Notes: a model not told the origin generated them from the letters alone. Positions 42,063-51,124 are shown, counted from the stretch's first letter. The stretch: 64,000 nt of DNA from SZUA-430 sp034440355 (GCA_034440355.1 JAWXBY010000159.1:1-64000); one strand, 5' to 3'. Numbers and translations: made by a program.

Positions 42063-42941
42063 ATGACCGGACGTCTCAGCGGAAAAGTGGCCGTGATCAC
42101 AGGAGCGGCGTCCGGGATCGGTCGCGGCACAGTCGACCTATTCGTGAAAGAGGGCGCTAAGGTTATCGCGGCCGACATCCAGGACGACAAAGGCGCGCGC
42201 ATGGAGGAAGAGCACGGCAAGGCGGTGCGCTACATCCGTTGCGATGTCACGAACGAAGGCGACATCAAGGCGGCGATCGATCTGGCGCAGAAGGCGTTCG
42301 GACGCGTCGACTGTCTGTTCAACAATGCGGGGTCGCCGGGGCCGCTCGAGAACATGGAGACCGTGACGGCGGAGAGTTTCGACGCGGTCATGCACTTGCA
42401 TGTGCGGGCCGCGATGCTGGGCATCAAGCACGCGGTTCCCATTATGCGCGAGCAGGGCGGCGGGTCGATCATTTCGACGGCGTCGATCGCCGGGTTGCAG
42501 AACGGGTTTGGGCCGTTTCTCTATTCGGTGGCGAAGGCCGCGATCGTGCATCTGACGAAGCTTTCGGCGGCGCAGCTTGGCCCGATGAATATTCGGGTGA
42601 ATTGCCTTTGTCCCGGGCTGATCGCGACGCCGATCTTCGCCAAGGGGATCGGGCTTGCGACGCAGGTGGCCGATCAGACGGTCGCCGCTGTGACCGAAGC
42701 GGGCAAGAACGCGCAACCGATTCCGTGTACGGGTTTGCCGCACGATATCGCGGAGGCGGCGCTTTATTTGGCGTCTGATGGGTCCAGCTTCGTCAACGGT
42801 CATGCACTGGTCGTCGACGGCGGCATTACGGTGGGCCCGACCGGCAACGCGCAGGCGCAGATGTTCATGCCGTTCGTGCAGGCGATGGGGATCGATCCGG
42901 CGGTGCTGCAGCAGATGATGCCGGCGGCGCCGCAATCATGA
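42063..42941 (+). CDS. SDR family oxidoreductase
   Basis: A 292-residue short-chain dehydrogenase with the Rossmann motif TGAASGIG (residues 14-21), Asp of VIAADIQDD (NAD-preferring), NNAGSPG, the active-site Ser in STASIAGLQ, YSVAK (Tyr and Lys) and the C-terminal LVVDGGITVGP. The substrate cannot be told. An extended C-terminal tail (MFMPFVQAMGIDP...) is longer than usual. It overlaps the following ABM gene by four bases, which suggests a small catabolic operon. Confidence 0.92.
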   Translation: MTGRLSGKVAVITGAASGIGRGTVDLFVKEGAKVIAADIQDDKGARMEEEHGKAVRYIRCDVTNEGDIKAAIDLAQKAFGRVDCLFNNAGSPGPLENMETVTAESFDAVMHLHVRAAMLGIKHAVPIMREQGGGSIISTASIAGLQNGFGPFLYSVAKAAIVHLTKLSAAQLGPMNIRVNCLCPGLIATPIFAKGIGLATQVADQTVAAVTEAGKNAQPIPCTGLPHDIAEAALYLASDGSSFVNGHALVVDGGITVGPTGNAQAQMFMPFVQAMGIDPAVLQQMMPAAPQS

Positions 42942-43237
42942 TCATCGTCGCCGGGACTGTGCGCATCGAGCCGTCCAAACTTGGGTCGGCGCGCGGCGAG
43001 ATGGAGAAGATGATCAAGGCCTCGCGCGCGGAGGACGGATGCATCGACTATTCGTACTCGGTCGACGTGCTGGACCCCAGCGTCGTGCATGTGTTCGAGG
43101 CGTGGCGCGACAAGGACGCGCTGCAGACGCATTTCAAGATGCCGCATCTCAACGCCTGGCGCGCGGCGTGGACGGAGATCGGCGTGTCCGACCGCAATCT
43201 TCACATGTACGAGATCAGCGCGGCGTCGCCGCTATGA
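42938..43237 (+). CDS. antibiotic biosynthesis monooxygenase (ABM) domain protein
   Basis: A 99-residue dimeric alpha-beta barrel protein of the ABM/YgiN family. It has VAGTVRIEPSKL, SRAEDGCIDYSYSVD, VHVFEAWRDKDALQTHFKMPH and a C-terminal NLHMYEI, all typical. Such proteins act on quinones or other aromatic compounds without a cofactor, or as accessory factors. The start overlaps the SDR stop (ATGA), and the last six bases overlap the end of convergent pncC. Confidence 0.88.
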   Translation: MIIVAGTVRIEPSKLGSARGEMEKMIKASRAEDGCIDYSYSVDVLDPSVVHVFEAWRDKDALQTHFKMPHLNAWRAAWTEIGVSDRNLHMYEISAASPL

Positions 43238-43735
43238 CGTGCTGACCGGCGGGGCGCGTTCGATCGCCTCGACCAACAGGCCGAGCGCCGCTTCGGCGAA
43301 CGCCCACATGTTTTCGACGCGGTTGTCGCTGGCGGTGCGCAAGGTGCGCGCTTCGGTGAGCGGGCCCGCGACGGCAAAGCAGGTATGGCCTGCTGGGTCG
43401 CCGTAAGGATTGCCCGTGGGGCCTGCCGCGCCGGTTTCGGAGAGGCCCCAGTCGGCGCGGTGTTTGGCGCGGGTGGTTTCGGCGAGGAAGGCGGCGTAGG
43501 GCTCGCTGGATGAGCGCATGTCTTTTAGGTCTTCGCGCTGCAAGCCCAGTAGCCCCTTGAAAGCGCGCGCGGTGTAGATGATGCCGCCGCCCATGAAGTA
43601 GGCGGACGCGCCAGGGACGGCGAGCAAGCTTGCCGAGATCAGGCCGCCGGCCGAAGATTCTGCGACCGCTATGCGTTCGCCGCGGGCTTTGAGGAGAGCG
43701 CCGGCTTTGGCGCCGAGGTCGGCCAGGTTTCGCAT
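43232..43735 (-). CDS. pncC: CinA C-terminal domain nicotinamide-nucleotide amidohydrolase
   Basis: A 167-residue single-domain CinA-C protein, which deamidates NMN to nicotinate mononucleotide in pyridine nucleotide recycling. It shows RIAVAESSAGGLISASLLAVPGASAYFMGG and GLSETGAAGPTGNPYGDPAGHTCFAV, covering the catalytic Ser/Lys region and the conserved G-x-AGP loop. The start is ATG 43735, since GGAG lies about five bases before it. The in-frame ATG at 43741 touches that GGAG directly. Confidence 0.88.
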   Translation of the reverse strand: MRNLADLGAKAGALLKARGERIAVAESSAGGLISASLLAVPGASAYFMGGGIIYTARAFKGLLGLQREDLKDMRSSSEPYAAFLAETTRAKHRADWGLSETGAAGPTGNPYGDPAGHTCFAVAGPLTEARTLRTASDNRVENMWAFAEAALGLLVEAIERAPPVSTS

Positions 43736-43821
43736 CGGCATCTCCGTGACGTTCCGCCTCTTGTGCGGGTGTTTCGCTTGATCTTGATTGTGGCCGGGCG
43801 AACGAAGCGAGAGGTGTTTTG

Positions 43822-44370
43822 ATGGCAAAGACCTACAGCCAGATCGACGACGATCTCGCCGCCTTCATCGGCCGTCAGAAGATGTTCTTTGTCGCGACGG
43901 CTCCGCTTTCTTCGACCGGACACGTGAATGTCAGTCCGAAGGGCTATAACTGTTTTCGCCTTATTTCGCCAACGCGGGTCGCTTATGCGGATCTCGGCGG
44001 ATCGGGCATCGAGACCGTTGCGCATGTTCGGGAGAACGGGCGCATCACCATCATGTTCTGTGCGTATGAGGGACCGGCGATGATCCTGCGTCTCTACGGT
44101 AAGGCGCAAGTGATGCAGTTCGACGAGCCGGGATTCGACAAGGAGCTTGGCCTTTTTCCGGACATCGAGCGTGCGCGCAACATCATCTTCGTCGATGTCG
44201 AACGGATCGCCGACAGTTGCGGCTGGGGCGTGCCGTTCTTCGAGTTCAAGAGCGAGCGCGATCAATTGAAGCGCGCGATCAATCACCGTTCGCAAGAAGA
44301 GTGGGCCGAGCGCCGCTATGTCTCGAACGCCGAGAGCATCGACGGTTTGCCCGGTCTTCGACGCGGTTAG
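43822..44370 (+). CDS. pyridoxamine 5'-phosphate oxidase-like FMN-binding protein
   Basis: A 182-residue split-barrel flavin-binding protein. FFVATAPLSSTGHVNVSPKGYN and RVAYADLGGSGIETVAHVRENGRITIMFCAYEGPAMILRLYGKA are typical of the PNPOx-like family, but the pyridoxine-specific residues of PdxH cannot be seen, so it is a general family member. It is divergent from pncC. Its last four bases overlap the end of dapD. Confidence 0.88.
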   Translation: MAKTYSQIDDDLAAFIGRQKMFFVATAPLSSTGHVNVSPKGYNCFRLISPTRVAYADLGGSGIETVAHVRENGRITIMFCAYEGPAMILRLYGKAQVMQFDEPGFDKELGLFPDIERARNIIFVDVERIADSCGWGVPFFEFKSERDQLKRAINHRSQEEWAERRYVSNAESIDGLPGLRRG

Positions 44371-45194
44371 TCGCGCAGCAGTTCGTTGATCGACGTCTTC
44401 GAGCGCGTGCGTTCGTCGACGGTTTTGACGATGACGGCGCAATAGAGCGATGGGCGGTCGGGGCCTGCTGGCATCGTGCCCGAGACGACGACGGAATAGG
44501 GCGGGACGCGGCCAGTGTGGATTTGGCCGGTGGCGCGGTCGACGATCTTTGTCGAGCCGCTGATGAAGACGCCCATGCCGATGACGCTGCCTTCGCCGAT
44601 GATGACGCCTTCGGCGACTTCGGCGCGCGCGCCGATGAAGCAGTTGTCTTCGATGATGACGGGGTTCGCTTGCAGCGGTTCGAGGACGCCGCCCAAACCG
44701 GTACCGCCGGAGATGTGACAGTTCTTGCCGACTTGCGCGCAAGAGCCGACGGTGGCCCAGGTGTCGACCATGGTGCCTTCACCGACATTGGCGCCGACGT
44801 TGACGAAGGACGGCATGAGCACCGCGCCGCGGGCGATGTGGGCGGAGTGGCGGACGATCGCACCGGGCACGGCGCGGAAGCCGGCGCGCGAGAAGTCTTC
44901 GGCCGTCCATCTGGCGAATTTCGATGGGACCTTGTCGTACCAGTGCGCACCGCCGGGGCCGCCGGGGATGGGCTCCATCGGGTTCAGGCGGAATGAGAGC
45001 AGCACCGCCTTCTTGATCCATTGATGCGTGTGCCATTCGCCGCCGGTTTTTTCGGCGACGCGGAATTCGCCGGCGTCGAGCGCGGCCAGCGTTTCTTCGA
45101 CCGCCTTGCGCGCGGGACCGTGGCTCGCGGGCGAGATGCTGTCGCGCGATTCCCAGGCCTCGTCGATCGTGATCTGCAGTTTGTTCCAGCTCAT
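44367..45194 (-). CDS. dapD: 2,3,4,5-tetrahydropyridine-2,6-dicarboxylate N-succinyltransferase
   Basis: A 275-residue trimeric left-handed beta-helix acyltransferase that succinylates the lysine/diaminopimelate precursor, upstream of DapE. Hexapeptide repeats run from about residue 100 to 230 (ARGAVLMPSFVNVGANVGEGTMVDTWATVGS, NCFIGARAEVAEGVIIGEGSVIGMGV). The N-terminal domain begins LQITIDEAWESRDSISP. The start overlaps the upstream HAD phosphatase by four bases. Confidence 0.96.
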   Translation of the reverse strand: MSWNKLQITIDEAWESRDSISPASHGPARKAVEETLAALDAGEFRVAEKTGGEWHTHQWIKKAVLLSFRLNPMEPIPGGPGGAHWYDKVPSKFARWTAEDFSRAGFRAVPGAIVRHSAHIARGAVLMPSFVNVGANVGEGTMVDTWATVGSCAQVGKNCHISGGTGLGGVLEPLQANPVIIEDNCFIGARAEVAEGVIIGEGSVIGMGVFISGSTKIVDRATGQIHTGRVPPYSVVVSGTMPAGPDRPSLYCAVIVKTVDERTRSKTSINELLRD

Positions 45195-45907
45195 TGTTGC
45201 GGGCTCCGGAGTCGGATGGTCGAGAGGAAGCGGGCGAGGTCTTCCGTGCGGTAGTGGACGTGCGGTGCGTCGGGCGCTTCGCCCCAGCTGCGCACCGCAG
45301 GGTCCGCGTGGCCGTTCGCGTCGCGCACCAGCACGGTCGTCATACCCAAGTCGTAGGCAGGGGCCAAGTTGCGATCGAGGTCTTCGAACATGGCGGCGCT
45401 CTTGGGTTCGATGCCGTGCTTGGTCACGAAGCGTTCGAAGGTTTCGCGCTTGGGCTTTGGAATGAAGTCGGCGTGGACGATGTCGAAGATGTCTTCGACG
45501 TGATCGTGGATGCCGATTTGATTCAGCACGCGCGTGGCGTGCGCGACCGTGCCGTTCGTGAACACCAGGCGGCGGCCGGGCAGGCGCTCCAACGCTGTCG
45601 CGAGTTCAGGGTTGGGCGGGACGACCGTCACGTCGATGTTGTGGACGAAGTCGAGGAAGCGCTTCGGCTCGATGCCGTGGACCGTCATCAGTCCCGACAG
45701 CGTTGTGCCGTGGTCGCGGTAGTACTGTTTCTGCAGGCGGTAGGCCTCGTCGCCGTCCACCCCCAGAAGCTCGCTGATGAAGGCCCGCATCTTGACGTCG
45801 ATCTGCGCGAACAGGTTGCAGGACGGCGCATAGAGCGTGTTGTCCAGGTCGAACACCCAGACGTCGATTTTCGTGAAATCCGGCGGATCTGCTGGGGGCA
45901 AGGTCAT
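45191..45907 (-). CDS. HAD family pyrimidine 5'-nucleotidase
   Basis: A 238-residue phosphatase with HAD motif I FDLDNTLYA (nucleophile Asp about residue 20), motif II FTNGTVAHA, the Lys of KPKRETF and motif IV AAMFEDLDRNL. The sequence resembles the yeast SDT1 / pyrimidine 5'-nucleotidase subgroup, which dephosphorylates UMP and CMP. It is the first gene of a two-gene unit with dapD. It is divergent from the GGDEF gene, with 135 bp between. Confidence 0.88.
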   Translation of the reverse strand: MTLPPADPPDFTKIDVWVFDLDNTLYAPSCNLFAQIDVKMRAFISELLGVDGDEAYRLQKQYYRDHGTTLSGLMTVHGIEPKRFLDFVHNIDVTVVPPNPELATALERLPGRRLVFTNGTVAHATRVLNQIGIHDHVEDIFDIVHADFIPKPKRETFERFVTKHGIEPKSAAMFEDLDRNLAPAYDLGMTTVLVRDANGHADPAVRSWGEAPDAPHVHYRTEDLARFLSTIRLRSPQQ

Positions 45908-45953
45908 GAGCGGGCGGAAGATGCGTCATCGGCCGCCTGATCGCAACCCAACA

Positions 45954-45981
45954 TTAACCACTCTGCTCAGCGTGAAGTTAA
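45954..45981. promoter_or_regulatory. possible TTAACC-type regulator sites before GGDEF gene
   Basis: TTAACCA at 45954-45960 and TTAA at 45978-45981 lie in the 135-bp divergent region. The first matches a CtrA-like half-site. This is weak evidence, because four-to-seven base motifs occur by chance, but the same TTAACC also occurs before cpaB and the histidine kinase. Confidence 0.2.
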
Positions 45982-46042
45982 GCGGGGGTAGCCTAACTTT
46001 TCTCTGGGTGGAACCAGAAGGGTCGCGCCCAGGGGGTGACTG

Positions 46043-47635
46043 ATGCGCGGCGTCGCGCCGGCAACGGTTCAGAACGATTGGGACGCCACGGGTTGGGCGG
46101 TCGCGCAGGTGCGCGCCAGCGCCTCACCGGCTTTTGTCGTGCGCGGCGACGGTACCCTTGTGATGGCGAACGCCGCCGCCGAACCGTTGTGCGGGCGCGG
46201 CGAGTTGCCGTCGAGTTTGCGCGCGCTGATCATCGACGCCCGGCTCAAAGATTGTGCGCAGGCGGTGAAAGTCGCCGTGCCGGATCGCGCCGGCGGTGCG
46301 TCGCGTTGTTTCGACTTTGCGATTATGCCGGTGCCGGTCGGTCAAGTGTTCGTCATCGGGCGCGAGATCACGCTGGAGACGAACGTGATGGCGGCGCTGG
46401 CGGCCTCGCGCGATCTGTTTCGCGATCTGGCGCTGTGCTTTACCGATTTTGCCTTCGAGACGGATGCCGCGGGTGTGTTCTCGTGGGTGTCGCCGGGCGG
46501 CCTTCTTGGATTTGACGCGGCGGAATTGCACGGCGCGCAACCGGCGAAGGTGTTCGGCGGTCTCGAGGCCTTGCCGTTCACGACGCGCGAGCACGTCAGC
46601 GGCCGCGAGATCTGGCTGACCTCGAAGGCGGGTGCGGAGAGCTGTATTGCGGTGACGGCTTCGCCCGTACTCGACGCGCACGGAAACTGGCGCGGGGTTC
46701 GCGGCGTGGCGCGGGATGTCACAGAGATTCGGATCTGCGAGCGAGACGTGGCGCACGCGAGGAAGCGCGAGGATTTGATCGACGCCATCGTCGATGCCGT
46801 GCGTGCGCAGGTGGAACCGCGGCGTATGATGCTCGCCGCTGCCGATGCGCTGGCGGCGGCGACGGAGTCGGATGCGGTCGTCATTCGGGCGCTAGGGTCC
46901 GACGTTCTGGTCGGCGTGGGCGAGAGCGCCGGCGGGCTCTCGCACGTTCGGGAGGTCGTGACGAGCTATCAAGGCAAGCCGAACGGGAACGTCCGACTGT
47001 CGCGCGAAGCATCGAAGGGCGCTTACAGTGACCTGGAGCGTTTGCTGATCGACGCGATCGTGCCGCATCTCGGCGTCGCGTTGGCGCTGGCGCAGCTGCT
47101 CGACACCGGTGCGATGCTGCGGCGGGACGCGGTGACGGGGCTGTTCAACCGGCGCACGTTCCTTAGCGAGGCGAACAAGAAGCTCTCTGCGGCGGCGCGG
47201 GCGGGGCGCGGGCTCACGCTCTTCGTTTTCGACTGCGATCATCTTGAAGAGATCAGTCAGTTGCCCGGGTCTGCAACGGGTGAAGAATTTTTGGCCGAGG
47301 TAGGGCGATCGCTCGCGCATGCGTGCGGCGAGGGCGAGCTTGCCGGGCGATTGGATGAAGAATCGTTCGCGGTTCTGACCGATGCGTTGCCGGATCCTAT
47401 GTTGCGGGCGGCGGGCTTGTGCGCGGATTTAATCGGCGTAGCGCGCACGCTCGGCGTTCACGGCGAAGTCGGCATTTCGGCGGGCTGTGCGGTGGGCGAG
47501 CCGGAAGACGGCGAGACGCTTGAAGATCTTTTCGGGCGCGCGGAATGCGCGCTTCACGCAGCGAAGCGCGAAGGGCGCAATCGCGTCGTACTGGCTCAGC
47601 CCATGCAAAAGGTGACGTCATGCTCAAACGGCTGA
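46043..47635 (+). CDS. PAS-GGDEF protein with degenerate GGDEF motif
   Basis: A 530-residue signalling protein. It has two PAS-like regions (about residues 20-110 and 135-235, ending NWRGVRGVARDVTEIRICERD), a GAF-like region (about 255-365), and a GGDEF fold beginning DAVTGLFNRRTFLSEANKKL. At the active-site loop the GGDEF motif reads Leu-Asp-Glu-Glu-Ser (residues 437-441), and the preceding FDCDHL and the GISAGCAVG strand remain. Diguanylate cyclase activity is therefore doubtful; it may act as a sensor or c-di-GMP-independent regulator. The last 16 bases overlap the DUF2336 gene. Confidence 0.85.
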   Translation: MRGVAPATVQNDWDATGWAVAQVRASASPAFVVRGDGTLVMANAAAEPLCGRGELPSSLRALIIDARLKDCAQAVKVAVPDRAGGASRCFDFAIMPVPVGQVFVIGREITLETNVMAALAASRDLFRDLALCFTDFAFETDAAGVFSWVSPGGLLGFDAAELHGAQPAKVFGGLEALPFTTREHVSGREIWLTSKAGAESCIAVTASPVLDAHGNWRGVRGVARDVTEIRICERDVAHARKREDLIDAIVDAVRAQVEPRRMMLAAADALAAATESDAVVIRALGSDVLVGVGESAGGLSHVREVVTSYQGKPNGNVRLSREASKGAYSDLERLLIDAIVPHLGVALALAQLLDTGAMLRRDAVTGLFNRRTFLSEANKKLSAAARAGRGLTLFVFDCDHLEEISQLPGSATGEEFLAEVGRSLAHACGEGELAGRLDEESFAVLTDALPDPMLRAAGLCADLIGVARTLGVHGEVGISAGCAVGEPEDGETLEDLFGRAECALHAAKREGRNRVVLAQPMQKVTSCSNG

Positions 47636-48894
47636 TCAAACGACTTGCGGGGCAGGAAGCCCGCAAGGGCAAGATGTCTTATGAGGAAGCGCGCGCGGCG
47701 CTTGAGTCGCATGCGCTGAAGGCGCGCCGATTTCTGGCCGGCCGGCCGGACGTGGAGCCGGAAATACTGTATTATCTGGCGGCCGACGAAGCGGTCGACG
47801 TGCGCAGGCTTGTCGCCGCCAATCCCTCCACCCCGCAGCAAGCGAACAAGGCTTTGACTGACGACAGCGACGACGACGTGCGTTGCGAGCTGGCGCGCAA
47901 GATTGGGCGGCTGGTGCCCGGGCTTGAAGCGGACGAAGCGCACCGCGTGCGCGATCTTGCGATCGAGGTGATGGAGCGGCTGGCGCGGGACAGCCTGCCG
48001 CGCGTGCGGGCGATCCTGGCCGAGGAGATCAAGTCGTCACCACGCGTGCCGGCGCATATCGTGAAGCAGCTGGCCCAAGACGTGGAGTTGATGGTCAGCG
48101 CGCCGGTCCTTGAGTATTCGCCGATGCTGTCGGACGAGGATTTGGTCGAACTCATCGCCAGCGCGCGGGTCGAGGGCACGTTGTCGGCGATCGCGCGGCG
48201 GTCGAGCGTCAAGGAGCCGGTGGCGGACGCGATCGTCGCCAGCCTCGACGTGTCGGCGATTGCGGCGTTGCTTGCGAACCCGAACGCGCAGATTCGTGAG
48301 GCAGCGCTCGACAAGGTGATCGAGCATGCCGAGGCGATCGAGGCGTGGCATCAGCCGGTGGTGATGCGGGCCGACCTTTCCGTGCGCGCGGTGCGGCGGA
48401 TCGCGGGCTTCGTCAGTTCGGTGCTGCTGTCGGCGCTGTGTCAACGCAGCGGGCTCGATGAGGAAACGGCGACGCATCTGAACAAGCGCGTGCGTGAGCG
48501 GCTTGAGGAAGAGGGCGTCAAGGAAGACACGCATTCGGCTGACGCGAAGGCGATGTCGCTGGTGGAGCAGGCGCAGGCGGATAAGAAGCTCGACGACGAG
48601 TTCGTCATGGATGCGGCCGAGAACGCCGATCGCAGGGTCGTTTCGTGCGCCCTGGCGGTGCTGGCCAGTGTGCCGAAGCCGGTAGTCGACCGGATTCTTA
48701 TCAGCCAGTCGGGTAAGGCGATCACAGCGCTCGTGTGGCGGGCCAAGTTGTCGATGCGGGTAGCGGTGAAGGTCCAGTCGTCGGTCGCGCATTTGCCCAA
48801 CGCCAAGATGTTGATGGCGCGCGAGGGCGTGCATTTTCCGCTGACGCCGGAAGAGATGGCTTGGCATTTGAGCTTCTTCGGGATCAGCGCGTAA
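47620..48894 (+). CDS. DUF2336 domain-containing protein
   Basis: A 424-residue alpha-helical protein of the DUF2336 family, seen mainly in Alphaproteobacteria. It starts MLKRLIKRLAGQ and contains HEAT-like helical repeats, e.g. LAADEAVDVRRLVAANPSTPQQANKALTDDSDDDVRCELARKIG (about residues 50-100) and LPRVRAILAEEIKSSPRVPAHIVKQLAQD. It has no signal peptide or enzyme motif. The ATG at 47620 follows AAGGTGA and lies inside the GGDEF gene's end, so the two are translationally coupled and probably act together. Confidence 0.9.
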   Translation: MLKRLIKRLAGQEARKGKMSYEEARAALESHALKARRFLAGRPDVEPEILYYLAADEAVDVRRLVAANPSTPQQANKALTDDSDDDVRCELARKIGRLVPGLEADEAHRVRDLAIEVMERLARDSLPRVRAILAEEIKSSPRVPAHIVKQLAQDVELMVSAPVLEYSPMLSDEDLVELIASARVEGTLSAIARRSSVKEPVADAIVASLDVSAIAALLANPNAQIREAALDKVIEHAEAIEAWHQPVVMRADLSVRAVRRIAGFVSSVLLSALCQRSGLDEETATHLNKRVRERLEEEGVKEDTHSADAKAMSLVEQAQADKKLDDEFVMDAAENADRRVVSCALAVLASVPKPVVDRILISQSGKAITALVWRAKLSMRVAVKVQSSVAHLPNAKMLMAREGVHFPLTPEEMAWHLSFFGISA

Positions 48895-48904
48895 GGCTTA
48901 AGCG

Positions 48905-50146
48905 CTATTCAGGGCGGACTTCGGCGCGGCGGGGCGCGAACTCGAAGGTCAGGCCCGACCGGCCCGCGGTTTCGATTTTCATGAAGCCGGTCGAGGTAAA
49001 GCCGCGGCCGGAGCAGTCGGTCACATCATCGATCTCGAAGCTCGAGTCCTTGGTGCAGAACTGTTCCGTCCCGCCCCAGGTTTCGGGGACGCCTTCGGTG
49101 CGGTCGGCGACGGCGAAGCCGTACATCACGCGGTCGTCCATGCGGTCTTTGATGACCTTGGCGCAGGCGCCGGGCTGCAGGCGCCACCAGCCTTTGCTTT
49201 CCTTCTTGCCCTGATAGTCCTGACCGAGCGCGGTCCAAATCACGTCCTGCGTGCGATTGCAGAAGGTGAGGCCGGCGACGGCTTGGATCTTCGTCGCCTC
49301 GGCCAGAAGTCTGGCGTAGAGACCGGCGGTGTCGGTTTGGCCGACACCGAGTTCGGTGCGGGCTTGGGTGAGCGCTTCGCTGAACTTCGGGCCGGTGGCG
49401 CCGTCGATCGGGCCTTCGAAGCGGCCGAGGTCGTAGAGAAGACGTTGGAGGCCTGCGACGCGCGCCTGCTCGGATGTCTTGAAGCCCGAGCCTTCCGAGA
49501 GCGTCGTCGTCCAGGCGGCTTTGCCTTCGGTCTCGACCTTGGCGAAGCCCTGGGCGTCATAGCCGGCGCTGCATTCCTCGGTGCCGTCGCTGGTCGCTTG
49601 GAAGGGGCCGCTGCCGATGCACAGCGTCTGCGTGCCGCCCCAGGTGCGCACGGGCCCGGTGTGCGCGAAGGACGAGCGTGCGAAGACGTAGTAGGTCGAC
49701 TGCGTCAGTTGGCCTTTGACGACGACTTTGCATTCGCCGGCGGGCACGGTCCACCAGCCCCGTGTCAGCCAGAGACCGCCGTTGCGGATGCCGACGGCAA
49801 TGGACGCGGCGTAGGAAGTGCGGTTGCAGAAGGTGTAGTCGGTCGTGGCGTTGCGCGGACGTTCGGGTGCTGCCTTTGCCGGGGCGGGCGCATTCAGTGA
49901 CGGTCGTGCGCCGACAGGCGGTGCGCCCGGCGCGGTGATGATGCGCGGACGTGGGCTGTTCGCCGGTCTTGCCGGCTGTTTGTTGAGTTCGCTGCCGGGC
50001 GTCATCGGTAGGATGATCGGGCGCGAGGGCGTCGACGGTTGCTCGGGCGGCGGCGGATCTTCGGGCTGCTGCGCGAAGGCGCTGCTTGCCGCCACGATCA
50101 ACGCCGCGCTCAACAGCGATATGTGCCGCAACACTTTGGCTAACAC
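48905..50146 (-). CDS. exported protein with two DUF1036 domains
   Basis: A 413-residue secreted protein: signal peptide (cleavage near AFA-QQ), a Pro-rich linker (residues about 28-100), DUF1036 domain 1 (YTFCNRTSYAASIAVGI...CIGSGPFQ, about 103-225), a short region like a peptidoglycan-binding fold (RLLYDLGRFEGPIDGATGPKF, about 235-275), and DUF1036 domain 2 (LTFCNRTQDVIWTALG...FCTKDSSFEI, about 295-405). Each copy has the same Cys pattern and GWW motif. Family function is unknown, with a periplasmic or surface role likely. Confidence 0.9.
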   Translation of the reverse strand: MLAKVLRHISLLSAALIVAASSAFAQQPEDPPPPEQPSTPSRPIILPMTPGSELNKQPARPANSPRPRIITAPGAPPVGARPSLNAPAPAKAAPERPRNATTDYTFCNRTSYAASIAVGIRNGGLWLTRGWWTVPAGECKVVVKGQLTQSTYYVFARSSFAHTGPVRTWGGTQTLCIGSGPFQATSDGTEECSAGYDAQGFAKVETEGKAAWTTTLSEGSGFKTSEQARVAGLQRLLYDLGRFEGPIDGATGPKFSEALTQARTELGVGQTDTAGLYARLLAEATKIQAVAGLTFCNRTQDVIWTALGQDYQGKKESKGWWRLQPGACAKVIKDRMDDRVMYGFAVADRTEGVPETWGGTEQFCTKDSSFEIDDVTDCSGRGFTSTGFMKIETAGRSGLTFEFAPRRAEVRPE

Positions 50147-50173
50147 TTCAAACCCTTGAAAAGGCAGTCGTTT

Positions 50174-51124
50174 TCAACCGCGCATGATCATGGTGCCGGC
50201 ACCATGCTCTGTAAACAACTCGATCAACAGCACATGTTGAATGCGCCCGTCGAGAATGACGGCGGCAGTGACGCCGCGTTCGACCGCATCAATACACGTT
50301 TCGACCTTGGGAATCATGCCCCCCGAGATCGTGCCGTCGGCGATCAGTGCGCGCGCCTCGGTTGTAGTCAGGCGTTCGATCAAGTTGCCGTTGCGGTCCA
50401 TGACACCTGGGACATCCGTCAGGAGGAGCATGCGGTCGGCGTTCAGCGCGCCGGCGACCGCGCCTGCGACGGTGTCGGCGTTGATGTTGTAGGTCTCGCC
50501 CTGTTCGCCGACGCCGATCGGCGCGATGACCGCGATCATGTCGGAACGCACGATCGACTGCAGCACCTCGATGTTGACCTTGTCGGGTTCGCCGACGAAG
50601 CCGAGGTCGATGGTTTCGGTCTTGCCGGTTTTCGGATCGGTCTTGGTGCGGATCAGCTTCTTGGCGATGATGAGTTCGCCGTCCTTGCCCGACACGCCCA
50701 CGGCGCGGCCGCCGGCGTTGTTGATGGCCGAGACGATCTGCTTGTTGATGGTGCCGCTCAGCACCATCTCGACGACGTCGATCGCCGCCTGATCGGTCAC
50801 GCGCAGGCCGTCGATGAAGTGCGATTTGATCTCGAGGCGTTTCAGCATCGCGCCGATCTGCGGGCCGCCGCCGTGCACGACCACGGGGTCGATGCCGGTC
50901 TGGCGCATCAGCACGACGTCTTGCGCGAAGTGTTTGGCGACGCCTTCCTCGCCCATGGCGTTGCCGCCGTATTTTACGACGACCGTCTTTTGGTCGTAAC
51001 GCAGAATGTAGGGCAGGGCTTCGGTCAGGACGCGTGCGGTCGCGCGCCATTTCGCTAGCTGGCGCAGATTGGCGACGCGCTCATCCTTGCCGGTAAATGT
51101 GGGGTCGTCGGGACTCGAACTCAT
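50174..51124 (-). CDS. argB: acetylglutamate kinase
   Basis: A 316-residue enzyme of arginine synthesis (second step). The amino acid kinase fold has VVKYGGNAMG (about residues 48-57), VVVHGGGPQIGAML and the N-acetylglutamate site; LLLTDVPGVMDRNGN binds ATP. An N-terminal extension of about 40 residues is typical of arginine-sensitive hexameric forms. Its ATG shares one base with the engB stop (TAATG), so it is the last gene of the leftward rpmH-argB series. Confidence 0.96.
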   Translation of the reverse strand: MSSSPDDPTFTGKDERVANLRQLAKWRATARVLTEALPYILRYDQKTVVVKYGGNAMGEEGVAKHFAQDVVLMRQTGIDPVVVHGGGPQIGAMLKRLEIKSHFIDGLRVTDQAAIDVVEMVLSGTINKQIVSAINNAGGRAVGVSGKDGELIIAKKLIRTKTDPKTGKTETIDLGFVGEPDKVNIEVLQSIVRSDMIAVIAPIGVGEQGETYNINADTVAGAVAGALNADRMLLLTDVPGVMDRNGNLIERLTTTEARALIADGTISGGMIPKVETCIDAVERGVTAAVILDGRIQHVLLIELFTEHGAGTMIMRG

